Below, piece after piece: positions 48,258 through 59,257 of a DNA stretch of 64,000 nt. The stretch is from Perilla frutescens (taxonomy: Eukaryota; Streptophyta; Magnoliopsida; Lamiales; Lamiaceae): assembly GCA_026008535.1 (NCBI GenBank), contig BRKX01000004.1, positions 59,156,501-59,220,500 of the forward strand, written 5' to 3'. A model generated the notes under the pieces. That model ran no database searches. It worked only from the letters and a program-made list of their open reading frames with translations, and was not told the DNA's origin. The stretch's first letter is position 1, and every line of letters begins with the position of its first letter. The position numbers and the translations under genes were made by a program.

Positions 48258-49500
48258 CATCGATAACCTTTTTGGTGGATGCCATAACCTACAAAGACGC
48301 ATTTCACGGCACAGGGGTCTAGCTTTGTGTGGGTATGTTTGGGTAGATAGACACACACGGAGCACCCGAAGATACGGGGTTTTAAGGTAATGGGTACGGG
48401 TATTTGTGCAAGCTTGGAAAGACACTGAAGAGGAGTTTGGAGGGCAAGACTTTTTTAAGAGATAAACAGCTGTTGTGATGGCTTCAGGCCAAAAATGGGA
48501 AGGAACATAAGACTTAATGAGCAGGGCTCGAGTGATTTCAAGTATGATATGATTTTTTCTTTCTGCCACCCTATTTTGTTCGGGTGTATGTGTACAAGTT
48601 GTTTGATGAATCAACCCTTTATCATGGAAAAATTTGGTCATAGATGAATTCACAAATCCCCCTCCTCCCCGTTGTCAGATCTCAAAACCTGAATAGTTGT
48701 CTTAAACTGATTTTGAATCATAGTGTAGAACTGGGAAAATTTTGAAAAGACTTATGATTTGTGATATAAAAAATAAAACCAAGTCATATGAGTGTGATCA
48801 TCCACAAATAATAAAAAATAATTAAATCCCTGACCACCTAAAACAGGTGCAGGCCCCCAAACATCATAATGGACTAATGAAAACATGGACGACACACGCG
48901 TATTACTAGGTTTAAATGTCTGCCTATGGCTTTTTGCCAAAACACAAGTTTCACAGTACAAGTTTGAGGAATGAAATAACTTAGGAAATAAAAGTTTAAG
49001 ATAACCCACAGAAGGATGCCCAAGTCGGCGATGTCAAAGCCAAGCAGCATGGGTTGCAGTTCCGGTAGCCAGCATCACTGCACCTTTTTGAGCAATCTCA
49101 TCCACGTAGTACAGTCCACGGTGCTCAGTGCCACGTCCAGTAATCTTCCTCATCCTGATATCTTGTAGTAGATAGAAAGTAGGATGCATCAGCACAGTGC
49201 AATTAAGTTCCTTTGTGACGTGACTGATTGACAGTAATTTGTGAGACAAAGCAGAAACATATAAACAGTTGGATATTTTAAGTGTAGGGGAAATTGCTAT
49301 AGTTCTAGCTCCATTAACATGGGTGATTTCACCACTTGCAGTTTTAACATGTGTTTTCTAGGGTTGTGATGATATACAGATATCAGACGCATCATACGTC
49401 ATGGTGTCCGTAGCACCACAATCAAAGATCCATGCAGTATTTTTATTTTGTCCTCTACACATATCATGAGTAAAATTTTCACGAGCTAAAAATTAGGCAT
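48258..49500 (-). pseudogene. Element A pol, upstream part: protease, GAG-pre-integrase and integrase
   Basis: Right to left: a protease motif WIFDCGATDTMTYDASD near 49380-49435, with Cys in place of the usual Ser in D-S-G; LSHKLLSISHVTKELNCTVL (49249 on); HRRLGHPSVGYLKLLFPKLF and YCETCVLAKSHRQTFKPSN, the zinc-binding GAG-pre-integrase end; HYDVWGPAPVLGGQGFNYFL and FVDDHTHMTWFYFLYHKS. HTPEQNRVAERKNHIILEIT holds the catalytic Glu at about 48570. The frame ends at the CTATG TSD, where element B interrupts it, and resumes at 29673. Confidence 0.9.
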
Positions 49501-50320
49501 GAATATCTGGAGTATTTAAAAAGTGGGAGATAAGTGGGTCGGGTATCAAAATACCTGACTCGGTAACTTCAAAATTAACGCCCCTTTCTGATTCACTCAA
49601 AACCCTAGCTGTTGTTGCGATTCTTCCAAAGCCCTCACCACTGCCGTCTCTTCTTCCGCCGTGACTTCCGTCATCATGGCCATCTCTGGTGTCGGTGATC
49701 TCTTGATCGCTCACCATAACGGCGGCTTTGCCCCCTTGGCCGCGGCCGTCCCTCAGGGGTTTGTGATTGCCTTCCCACTACTCGGGGTATCCTACCAATT
49801 GAAAGCACATCTCCTCCATGTGTTTCGTCATACTACAGTGGAAACACTTCAATTTACTCTTGTTGATCTTCTCTCGGGATGATGAGCCGCCATTCTTGGA
49901 CGGGCCTGACCGGTTAGGCGGTCGAAATCCTCTTATTACCAGGGCCTCATCGTCTTGGTGGGGGTTGTGGATTATCAATGCACTCCCAATCTCAATAGGA
50001 CCATCTGTGGCTTCTGATCCGAGCAAAGGTGTCTGTGCATGATGCGCGGTCATTTCACGGTCAGAATAATTCTCAAGAGAGAGTTATGCTTATGCCCACA
50101 GCAAGGCGTAGCAAGCTTTATGTGAGTAAGGGTTGATCTCACGAGAAGCTGCGAATTCTATCTTCAGTGTCACCTTCTCAAATGAGTTGAGGATTGTTGT
50201 GGTCTCCGTACTTGTATTTAAATACTGTAAAATAAAATAACAAAACAAAACAAAACAAGAAAGGAAAATATTAGAAGTAACGTATTCCGGATTAGAACTT
50301 AGATTCGAACTTAACAAACA
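49500..50320 (-). pseudogene. Element A gag remnant with zinc knuckle
   Basis: Minus-strand frames at 50317-50090, 50053-49778 and 49717-49493. The knuckle is KCFHCSMTKHMEEMCFQLVG, a C-X2-C-X4-H-X4-C arrangement followed by a GYPEW-like end typical of copia gag. Upstream, NPYSHKACYALLWA is likely the decayed end of the gag core. The N-terminal gag is missing or unrecognisable. Confidence 0.75.
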
Positions 50321-51755
50321 CTTGACCGATCATGGGCATGCTGATTACTTATGCAAACCTAATTATCTGGTTAAAGGTACCGGATCTCTCTCAACGTACC
50401 CAATCCATCCTTTCTGTTTAGCTTAGAGGTGATCTCTCGTCCCCTAAACTCTAACTTGTTACCCAACCCCGATCTCTCATATGATTGTAAGAAACAAAGC
50501 AGCATTATGATCTAGACAGACCCAGATTTACCTAGAAAAAGATCTCTCTTATGCCCTCAGTACCCGTGATGCATCCCATCCATTTATGACCAACACACAG
50601 TTACGATTCATTGACCATTTATAGAGGTAGTGAACACAATTCTAATTAACGAGTGATCAGCCATGATTAACTAGCTTAGTCTACTGTATAATGCAACAAA
50701 GAAAATGACTGCACGACAGAACCAGATTCACACAGTTTATGCCCATAAGCCTCATGGTTCTTACGTGTTCATTAAGTTCTTATCTTCGTTCAATCCGGAA
50801 TAACGAGTCTAGCCGCTCATGCTAGACTTAGAATAATAATAATAATAAGTAAAAGAAATAAAACAAAACAAAACATATACGAAAAGAAACTTACTTATAT
50901 TAATTAGCAAAAGAATCCAACACCAACGCTGGATTGAAGAACATAAAACTAGTGCGAAAAAAATAAATTGTTTGTGCGTAAAAAGAAATAAAGACAGTAG
51001 AGAGTTGTTTGGTGCTATGGTACGTGGCTTCCTGTTTGTTTTCTGCCATCAAATCTACTTACATAGGAGTACAAAGACACTAGGTAAACTCCCCAACAGG
51101 CCGGGGATCTTCATCCCAACACGTAGCCTGCCATGCCCACAGCTTTCCATATCTGGCAGATTCTTCCCTTATTTAGAAGATTCTGAGTCGCAGATTCTGT
51201 ACTTGTCGTGCCCTAGTTGCGCCGACATAGCAACTTTTCTTGTAGAGCCGAGTATCCTTCTGGAAGCGTCAACTTGCCTTCCGCGGCTCTTCTTTCCTTC
51301 GGCGGCTAGGGTGCAATGCTCCTGCTATAGCTGGCATTAGTTTCCCTTATGCCCAGTCTCCTCTTCTTCTCCTCTCAATTACTCTGGGGTGGTTGTGGGT
51401 ACGATCACAAACTTCTTCTTTAGCTTTTGTTGAAATGGTGGGCGATTTCTGCCAGGCTCGAGAGAGAGCTTTCCGCTGAGAAGTTGTTGCCCATCTTGGT
51501 ATCATTAGCACTATTGTGCCCTCCAGAAGTGATTTTCCTGTCTCCTGCTGCCCCTTGTGCCCATTCTGGCTCTTTCCGACTCAAAAAATAGAAAAAATAA
51601 AGGACAAAAGAACAAGAAAAAGACATAAAAAAATGAGAGAATTTGGACTTGTCAGTGCGCTCGATAAGCTGCCCTCTTCTGCGGCCATCGGGTGTACAGG
51701 TTTGTATCGTGGTAAATGATGATACAAAATAGCAGAGATCAATTTAGGATCGCTT
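50321..51755. other. Unassigned sequence between element A's primer site and gag
   Basis: Where gag's N-terminus should be there are 1.4 kb that I cannot match to a copia gag. The short frames (for example 50972-51340 plus, 51626-51420 minus) show no family features. GATCTCTC occurs four times (50383, 50431, 50471 and 50541). A further insertion or extreme decay is possible. Confidence 0.5.
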
Positions 51756-51769
51756 CTGCTTTGATACTA
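51756..51769 (-). other. Element A primer-binding site
   Basis: On the minus strand TAGTATCAAAGCAG directly follows the 5' LTR. It resembles the methionine-tRNA site TGGTATCAGAGCAG with two changes. Confidence 0.8.
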
Positions 51770-51991
51770 TGATGAAATAGTGATTAAACATTGTAGATGA
51801 GATCAAGAACTGTAAAATTTTACTTGTATTAGAATTATATGTTTCTACCGATTACATTGAAAGAATATATAAAGCAAAGGTTAACTTATTTATGGAAATT
51901 AATCTAAACTTGGAACTAATCTCGTGGGATTAGATTCTGCATGATTCATTGTGCTATTCTTGGACTTGGATTTGGATTGGTACTGCTGACA
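51770..51991 (-). repeat. Element A 5' LTR
   Basis: 222 bp, the partner of 27389-27610, and followed on the outer side by TTGAC (51992-51996). Confidence 0.93.
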
Positions 51992-53420
51992 TTGACTGCA
52001 TTTTTGGAGCAAAATGAGCAAATATGGTCGAAAGGAGATAAATAAGTGTTTAATTGGGCTCTTGAGCTTAATTGGGTACTAATTTGGAGTTAATGGACTG
52101 GATTAAATGATTGAAGCCCAGAGAATTCCGAAGCCCAATGAGAAAAGAGACTGGGTCAACCCAGAAAGTATCGGTCGACTGATCCCAGTGTAATTTGCAA
52201 AGGGGTGGGTCGACCTGACTGAAGTCACCCGGGTCGATCCTATGTAAAAACATGCCTCTGAGTCGACCTATTGAGCTCGATTAACCCACATGCGTGGGTC
52301 CACGGGACTTGATTTTATCCACTTCAACTTAGGGTTTTTGACCTAAATATAAAAAGCCTCACTTGAAACACATGAGATAAGAAAGAGCATACATGAGATA
52401 TAACTAGAGAGACGCCAAAATACTTGGAGGAGACGCACTAGACCTCGATTGAGTCGATAAGGTTAATAGAGACAGGTGCCGTTGCAGCGAAGTCAAAACT
52501 ACTGGATTACTCTATGTTTTTCAGTTTTTCTTTATTTGTTATCATGAACACATATACTCTAGATTTGTTTGTTTATTTTATCATGTCTAGCTAATTTTCT
52601 AGCTAGGTTTTAGGGTGTGGAATATTATGGATTTTTATATATGACTCGATTACTTTTCTTCCTGCTATCTCTCAGGATTTGATTTCTATGATTTATTTAA
52701 TATCTCATATTGATGCTTAATCACCATTTATGCAAGCTAGTCGTTAATCTGAAACACTGACCAGAAAAGGATTAATGATAGAAAGATAGAAATCATGTTA
52801 TGTGTGCTTAGAAGGACTGGTCAAGTGAACAAGTATTGCATAGGGTTGAATAGATCTCCGTGTGCTTGATCAGGAGTAGCAACATGTGTGAAGAACCGAT
52901 CGCAGTGAAACATGTGCTTGTTATATCTATGTTATGGTATATACCGTTATAAGCAGTCTAATAACAACCTAGTGATCCCCCACAATTAATAGATTAAAGA
53001 CAAGAAGTCGAGTTGAAAGTATCAATGATTATATTGATTGAAATAATAAATCCACTATCCCTAAAACCTAGGTTTTTCCATTTAATTGGTTCTTTGTTTA
53101 TTTTCATTATATAGTGTATTATTTTATGCTGTTTATTTTTGTTCTCTCTTTATTTGATTATTAGTGTCTAGATATTAAGTGAGTATGTGTGTGAGAGTCA
53201 GTTAATTCAGTCTCTATGGGAAAATGATACTCTTGCTCACCTAGGTATTACAATAGCACCGTGCACTTGTGAAACATGTTATTCTGTTAATAAATAGCGT
53301 GTCAGATTATCAACTTGTCTATGTGATAATTGTTTATTCATTTAGTCGAGTTTGTCACGATTGATTATTTTAAGTTATTTGACATTTCATTAAAAATTTT
53401 GACCGGTTGTTTTCCCAACA
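51992..53420 (+). repeat. Element F 3' LTR, second segment
   Basis: It continues the LTR that starts at 27237. Joining the two across one TTGAC gives GTTTTGACTGCATTTTTGG without a gap. It ends TTTTCCCAACA at 53420, a proper CA terminus. The AT-rich host repeat begins immediately after with TATAT. No coding sequence is present; the minus-strand frame at 52068-52253 is chance. Confidence 0.85.
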
Positions 53421-54128
53421 TATATAATCTGTATAAACTATGTAATATAATAGTACAATTCTATTGAAATAATATTTAAATTATAACATATAATATATTA
53501 TTTGTGGAGAATTAATTATATAATATATTATATTACTGTTGGATTATGTTTTTTATTTTTTTTCTTGTTTGCTATGATTAATATGATGAAGAAATAATTG
53601 GTGGCCGAGAATTAATTAATGTGAATGAAGAATTGTAATAGTACGATGTTATTGAAATAGATATAATATATTACACGTGATGAATAATTAATTATATAAT
53701 GATTGATGGAGAAGAAATTCTTGATTTTTGATAGAGCTAGAATTTCCTAAGTATCATCAAGTTAGTTTATAATCTTTCTATAAATTCAAGCATTTATTTT
53801 TCAATCTCTTCATTCGAATGTAATTTATATAGACGATATGATTGATGCGGAATTAATTCATGTGGATGAATGAAAATTTATAATAATACAATTATATTGA
53901 ATTAATATTTAAATTATAAAATTAAATATAATATATTATATGTATTGAATTAATTATATAATATATTATATTATTGCGGGATTATATTTTTTTAATTTTT
54001 TTCTTGTTTGCTATGATTGATATGATAGAGAAATAATTGGTGAAAAATTAATATGATGTGGATGAAGAATTGGAATAGTACAATACTATTGAAATAAATA
54101 TAATAAATTATATGTGAATAATTAATTA

Positions 54129-54189
<61 letters not shown>

Positions 54190-54260
54190 TTACCCTTAAA
54201 TTAAGTGTAGATTATGGATATAATAGACAAATCACATTTTGTAAGAAATTAAATAAATAT
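53421..54260. repeat. AT-rich repeat, right block, with (ATT)n at 54129-54189
   Basis: It matches 11062-11657 (AGTACAATTCTATTGAAATA, ATAATTGGTGG, GAATTAATTAATGTG, ATTCTTGATTTTTGATAGA and TTTTTCAATCTCTTCATTCG phrases), with a second partial unit from about 53835. A perfect ATT microsatellite of about 60 bases follows. Sequence matching 16.5 kb (ACCCTTAAATTAAGTGTAG) comes next. Confidence 0.7.
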
Positions 54261-54266
54261 AATATA

Positions 54267-54580
54267 CTACCTCCGTTTCATAATGTTTGTTGTTTTGTTT
54301 TTTTATCTAGAATTAAGAATTAATTTTGTGGACAAATATACCCATCCCTTATATATGCCATAAAATCTAATTCATCTATATTTTCCTAAAAAATAACAAT
54401 ATTTTCTCTCTCCATATATTTTTCTCTCTTCATATATTATAGGTAAGTTAGAATCAAAAAATCTTGTAGGATTTGAGAGGGTTAAAATTGGGAGAGAGAA
54501 TGTCAAATTATATAAAACAACAAACATTTTGAAACTAAAAAAAAAAACCTTAAACAACAAACATTATGAAACGGAGGTAG
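54267..54580. mobile_element. Stowaway-type MITE, TA target site
   Basis: This 314-bp element has perfect terminal inverted repeats of at least 26 bases starting CTACCTCCGTTTCATAATG. TA flanks it at 54265-54266 and 54581-54582. The near-perfect ends suggest a relatively recent insertion, younger than the MITE at 4051. The 62-codon frame inside is not a gene. Confidence 0.92.
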
Positions 54581-54649
54581 TATTATATTTACAAATAATT
54601 ATTTATAATATTTTATATTAGGGATAATTTTATGTAGTAGAGTTCAATT

Positions 54650-54815
54650 ATAACAAAACTATTGAAATAAATATGATATATTATATTTACAAAAAAATTG
54701 TAATAAATTATATTACCTTTTTACCATTAAATTAAGTGAAAATTATGGACATAATAGGCAAATCATATTTTGTATGAAATCATCCACACTTTTTATATAT
54801 TTATAGATTTTAATG
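54650..54815. repeat. AT-rich dispersed repeat, copy matching 16466-16610
   Basis: Shared phrases in order: ATTATATTTACAAAAAA, TTACC-TTAAATTAAGTG, TGGACATAATAGGCAAATCA, TATTTTGTA-GAAA and TTTTTATATA. Confidence 0.75.
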
Positions 54816-55204
54816 GAAGGACAGTACTCTATTTATCAACTATGGTTTGGTTATTCTTAATTTTTGTTTATCCTTATTATGATTTCTTATGAACTCAATA
54901 TTGAGTTGAATTCGAACAGACACCTCAAACTAGAATAATTAGTGCAATACATAGTTATTTCATTATATAAAGGAAACATATAAAAAAAACACTCAAACTA
55001 TTAATTCATTCTCTAAGACACTGAAGTTATGACTCAACTCAATTAGCTTTTAAATTATTTTAAATGCACTTGAGATTTCCTATTACACTATCTGTGTTAT
55101 AAACTTTGTGTTACACTTTTAAATAATTATGTGTTTTTTATATATTTTTTCATCAATTATATTTTTTTGTCATTTAAATTAAGTTTAAGATTATTTTTTA
55201 GGGT
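54816..55204. other. AT-rich intergenic DNA, nothing recognised
   Basis: AT-rich with no open frame or repeat family that I can name. Confidence 0.5.
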
Positions 55205-56224
55205 TCACCCCGTAACACAAATTTTTGTGTATTTAAATAAATAACGTGAAAAGTGTACAAGCATATATCTTCTTTGAAGTAAAGTGAGATTGTGGTATAA
55301 TCTCTGTCTTGATCCTCTGATTCTTCTCTTCGAAATTTGATTTTCAAATGGTCCTTGAAATTTTTGAAGTGAATTTGACTCTTCGATCTTCTTGAACTTG
55401 TTATTTGAACTTGATGACATTATCCGAAGGGTCGATGACCTTGATTCTGGATTGAACGCTGAATTTGAGATGATTCTGGTGAAGAACGCGTTGCTTCCAC
55501 AAAGAACGACTTGAATCTTGCTAGAACACATTGGCTTTATAACGCCATTTGGAGGGTTGAGAACCTTGATTCCGGATCGGATGCTGGATTTGAGATGATT
55601 CCGGCGAAGAACGCATTGCTTTCACGAAGAATGATTTGAATCTCGCTAGAACACCTTGACTTTATAATGCCATCTGGAGTGTTGAGAACCTTGATTTTGG
55701 ATCGAACGCTTGATTTGAGATGATTCTGACGAAGAACGCATTGCTTCCACGAAGAACGACTTGAATCTCGCTGGAATGGCTTGAATGCTGGAGAGAATTT
55801 CATAGAGAACTTTCCTCAAAATTCTTGAGCTCTTCAGTTATTGATTGCTGGTGTATATTTGATGTGATATGGAGACTCCTATTTATAGTTGCAGGATGAT
55901 TTAATTTAGAAAAATTAGGGTTGGGTTTTTAGGGTTTAGATGGAGTGGTCATGGGCCTAGGGCTTATGTGACGCAATCCTATTGGTTTATCTTAATATAG
56001 AAGATCTCCATATTAAATATTTTATTTTCTGTGCAGATTTGACGTGTGTCAGCTTCTCATTAGTCAATAAGATCCATGTAATAAATAGTAATTATATATT
56101 TATTTAATTTTGGAATCATATTTAATTTAATCCTAAAATATAAATAAAATATATAATTAAATATTTAATTCATTATTTTAACATATAACATAATTTAATA
56201 GGCAATAAATTTAATTTTCCTACA
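55205..56224 (-). mobile_element. Candidate solo LTR or LTR fragment with promoter-like TATA box
   Basis: On the minus strand it begins TGTAGGAAAATTAAATTTATT at 56224. It has a TATA box CTATAAATAGG at 55888-55878 and then a transcribed-like region ending near 55205. Two minus-strand frames (55803-55537 and 55531-55205) are built on tandem repeats and are separated by a stop. This LTR-like order (AT-rich upstream part, TATA box, short leader) is suggestive, but no TSD or partner LTR was identified, and the 3' end is undefined. Confidence 0.35.
55428..55800. repeat. Tandem repeat, period about 123-127 bp, three units
   Basis: Units begin near 55428, 55551 and 55678. Each contains GTTGAGAACCTTGATT, GATTTGAGATGATTC, GAAGAACGCATTGCTT and GAATCTCGCTAGAACA. 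Unit lengths of about 123 and 127 break the reading-frame repeat, so the two minus-strand frames carry related peptides (SNAFFTRIISNSAFNPESRS and SNAFFAGIISNPASDPESRF). Confidence 0.85.
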
Positions 56225-56572
56225 CATCCCAAACAATTAGGGTTTAGAATTATTTTTTAGTATTTAAATTTCAAATTTCAATTAATAATTCATTATTATG
56301 GTTGATTAATTCAAAATTAAATTTTATAAGTTTTTTAATTCATTTTTTTGTTGATAAATGTTGACTGTGATTATTTATGTTAGAATTGATTTTTATTTTA
56401 TAATAAATATGATTAAAATCATAAATTTTATAGTGAAACACATAGAAGTGTAACATGAAATTTGAACCCTTTTAAATGATGCATAAACACTCAAGTCAAA
56501 TTTTTTGTATTTCCATTAGTAATTAATGTTAATTAAACTACATGCAAAAATTGATGGTACAATTTGAGACTC

Positions 56573-56587
56573 CCGTGCGATGTACGG
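56573..56587 (-). mobile_element. Helitron-like 3' hairpin (minus orientation), weak
   Basis: CCGTGC-GAT-GTACGG has a one-mismatch stem. It is the same family as the hairpin at 4502. No CTRR stands at the expected distance on the minus strand. Confidence 0.3.
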
Positions 56588-57205
56588 AGATCACTTTATG
56601 CATTTTAAGTTTGAATAATATACATTATTTATAAATACAAATAAATAATGTTTACAAAAGTGAAGTATAAAAAATATTAGAATTGTATAAGTGATTTTAG
56701 GATATAAGTAGAGATGTGCAAAATCGAATCAAAACCAAAAAATCGAACCAAATCGAACCAACGTAGTGGCCCACAAATATATATCTTGGTAAAAAAAAAT
56801 ATGTGGATGATCAAATGAAAAGAGTAAAAGCTACACTGCAGACAATAAAAAATCACATTATCCCGACGTACATTCTTTAGTATTCAAATCTACACAGAGA
56901 AATCCTCCATTACAAAATGAAAAAAATTAGAAGAAAAAAGGTTAAACATTTAAAGTTAGCAAATTAAAAAACACATCATCTAGATGAAACTTTTTGGATG
57001 ATCCCGCTATTGTAAAAAATAATTAAATCAATTGGCTCCAATTGACCTTCTCCCAAAATCTAAAATTCAATTAATAAATATATATTAAATAATTATTGTG
57101 ATAATATTGTAGCACTAATATAGACAACAAATACAGCTTAAGAATTCCGAATAGTTTATTGCAATTTCATCTTATACCTTTCAATTCATCATCCTAATAA
57201 TTAAG

Positions 57206-57240
<35 letters not shown>
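57206..57240. repeat. (CA)n microsatellite
   Basis: A perfect AC run of about 35 bases. Confidence 0.95.
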
Positions 57241-57243
<3 letters not shown>

Positions 57244-57474
57244 AATGTTTGTGTACGTGCGTGTATGTGAAACAAAGTTAAGAAAAAGACAATGATAAAG
57301 GAAAATATATAATATGATAAAAATGATTACTTCAAACAATCATGGCCATCACTCTTTCAATTTGCAACATCATAAAAATCAGATAAAAAAGATAGCAAAA
57401 AAAAAAAACAGAAATAAATATAATTATATTAAAAAAACTTCAAAGAAATAGAAATGAATAAAATTTTGTAAACA

Positions 57475-57561
<87 letters not shown>

Positions 57562-57573
57562 TACTACTACTAC
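57475..57573. repeat. (ATT)n(CTA)n microsatellite
   Basis: About 86 bases of ATT followed by four CTA units, a compound microsatellite. Confidence 0.95.
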
Positions 57574-58216
57574 GATTGTTTAGTTAAATATTAATTTGTC
57601 TCCACATCAAATTTGAAGCCATCCAATTGTAGACATAAATATGAACCATTATTTTATGTCATTCTAATTAATTTCAAAATATACATAAAAGATATTAATT
57701 AATTACGTATATAGTTGAACTAAAATATTTTTTGACTATTGAAATACACAAGATAATTATGTATATATATTGATCTAATAATTTAAATTAAGAAATAAAC
57801 CCGAACTCCCATTACATTATTTCTTTAATCAAATTTTAATTATTGTCTAATTTATTATTTATTACTTAAAATTAATTAATTAAAAAGTTAGTTATTATAG
57901 GCATGATGCCAAGTACGAATAATCCTAAATTAATTATCTATAATACTTCTTTTATCTTTAAATTTACTTTTGAATTTTTTATATATAAAAATGATAAGAA
58001 GTGTTATATATAATAAATTTTATTTATTTGATAAATTTATTATTGTTGTATTTCAAAAATTTGTGTAGAAAATAAGTTTTTTATTGAATAATTTTTTGAT
58101 ATAATAATATACTATTAACATCATTTTTTATTTCACATTGTTTTCTATATATTTGCCTTGAAAATTAATTATTTTGAATTTTTTTAAAATAATTATAAAT
58201 ATGCTATGTACTTTAT

Positions 58217-58243
58217 CCGTGCATCGTACAGGAGAAATGCTAG
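58217..58243 (+). mobile_element. Helitron-like 3' terminus with CTAG end
   Basis: CCGTGCATCGTACAGG forms an imperfect hairpin, followed by AGAAATG and CTAG (58240-58243), then T. Hairpin, short spacer, CTRR and a T target base are the standard Helitron 3' layout. The 5' end was not found, so the element's extent to the left is unknown. Confidence 0.5.
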
Positions 58244-58458
58244 TTAGTTATATAGAATATAATGGAATTTATTAGGAATGAATGAATAAACACATGTTAA
58301 TTTTAGTAGCACATAATTTGCATTAATTATAAAAATATTAATGATATAAATTTGCATGTAAGTTGTAACATAAAATTAAATAGTTATTAAATTATTGTAT
58401 TATTAATTGTCTAAAATACACTTACAAATGGGCGGGAAAAAGTGGGTTGCATGAGTGT

Positions 58459-58463
<5 letters not shown>

Positions 58464-58507
<44 letters not shown>
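58464..58507. repeat. (AT)n microsatellite
   Basis: A perfect AT run of about 44 bases. Confidence 0.95.
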
Positions 58508-58509
<2 letters not shown>

Positions 58510-58956
58510 TAGATTTGTATTGTCTATATATGCCAATCCAACAATTTGAGCCAATGGCCACGCTTTAGAGTACCAAACTGCTCATTCAATTTCGATCTTC
58601 GATGTTGAATTGACATCGGAATTTTAATCTAAGTCATAAATATGAACCAGTGCCTTCAAAATTTATCTGTTTTATCACTATATCGTCCCACATCCATTTC
58701 ACGAATTGAAGGTATTATCGGAAAGTCATAACTCATAATGAGAGCTTTTCAACCATGCATAGCCACACATTGCATGATATTATTAGTTGGATAACTCGGT
58801 GTCCAAATTAAGCTGTAAAAATTTTGTATATTTAATTCACATTAACTGTTAATGGATAATTAATATTTTTTACGAAAATTGTTGTATTTACACTATTTAA
58901 AATAGTTTAAGGAGTTGATTGAGCTAAGCGTCTAATAAAAAATAAAGCAATACTTT
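58508..58956. other. Intergenic DNA, nothing recognised
   Basis: Mixed-composition sequence without open frames or a recognisable repeat family. Confidence 0.5.
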
Positions 58957-59257
58957 GAGGCCTTGTTACTTTGGATGATAGGGATATCCCACTAATGCAA
59001 GGCTAAAATTATACAAAGTTTTGTTGAAATGAATGTGTATAACACAAACATTTGCATATTTTTCCTTGTGAATAAGGACTAATTGAAGGATTCATATCCT
59101 TTCATAACAAGTGGGTTATGAGTTATCCTTCATCTCCTTCATTTTATTCATATGTTTATATATTTTATCACACCATATATTTCATGTTTTGTAAATTTAA
59201 CTTTAAATTCATGGGATATCACACCCAATCCATCCACCGAAGTAAACGAGCCCCTGA
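58957..59257. mobile_element. Possible hAT- or Harbinger-like MITE
   Basis: The left end GAGGCCTTGTTACTTTGGAT and the reverse complement of the right end (GGGGCTCGTTTACTTCGGTG) are related inverted termini. Both are followed inward by GGGATATCCC or its counterpart GTGATATCCC. The element is about 300 bp and non-coding apart from a chance 74-codon frame. No clear TSD was seen, so superfamily and exact limits are uncertain. Confidence 0.4.

Larger units (their letters stand above)
27389..51991 (-). mobile_element. Element A: Ty1/copia retrotransposon carrying nested B and C, TSD TTGAC
   Basis: Two 222-bp direct LTRs (27389-27610 and 51770-51991) begin TGATGAAATAGTG and end CTGCTAACA or CTGCTGACA. 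TTGAC flanks both outer ends (27384-27388 and 51992-51996). In minus orientation the order is 5' LTR, methionine-tRNA-type primer site, gag remnant, protease, GAG-pre-integrase, integrase (interrupted by B), reverse transcriptase, RNase H, polypurine tract and 3' LTR. That order (integrase before RT) defines Ty1/copia. Short LTRs, the DSGATDTMTYDASD-like protease and the RNase H motif VQHDRMKHIEVDRHFIKEK suggest the Ale-type lineage, a less certain call. All genes carry stops. I count about 11 LTR differences in 222 bp. Confidence 0.95.
56588..58216. other. AT-rich intergenic DNA between two inverted Helitron-like hairpins
   Basis: No gene recognised. It contains CA (57206-57240) and ATT (57475-57573) microsatellites. 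The hairpins at 56573 and 58217 face outward from this interval as 3' ends of opposite orientation. Confidence 0.5.

Noticed and set aside
27389..51991. Possibility of an integrated plant pararetrovirus in the cluster
   Set aside because: All RT-bearing pieces fit copia, gypsy or LINE domain orders with LTRs or a poly(A) tail; no movement-protein or coat-like domain was seen.
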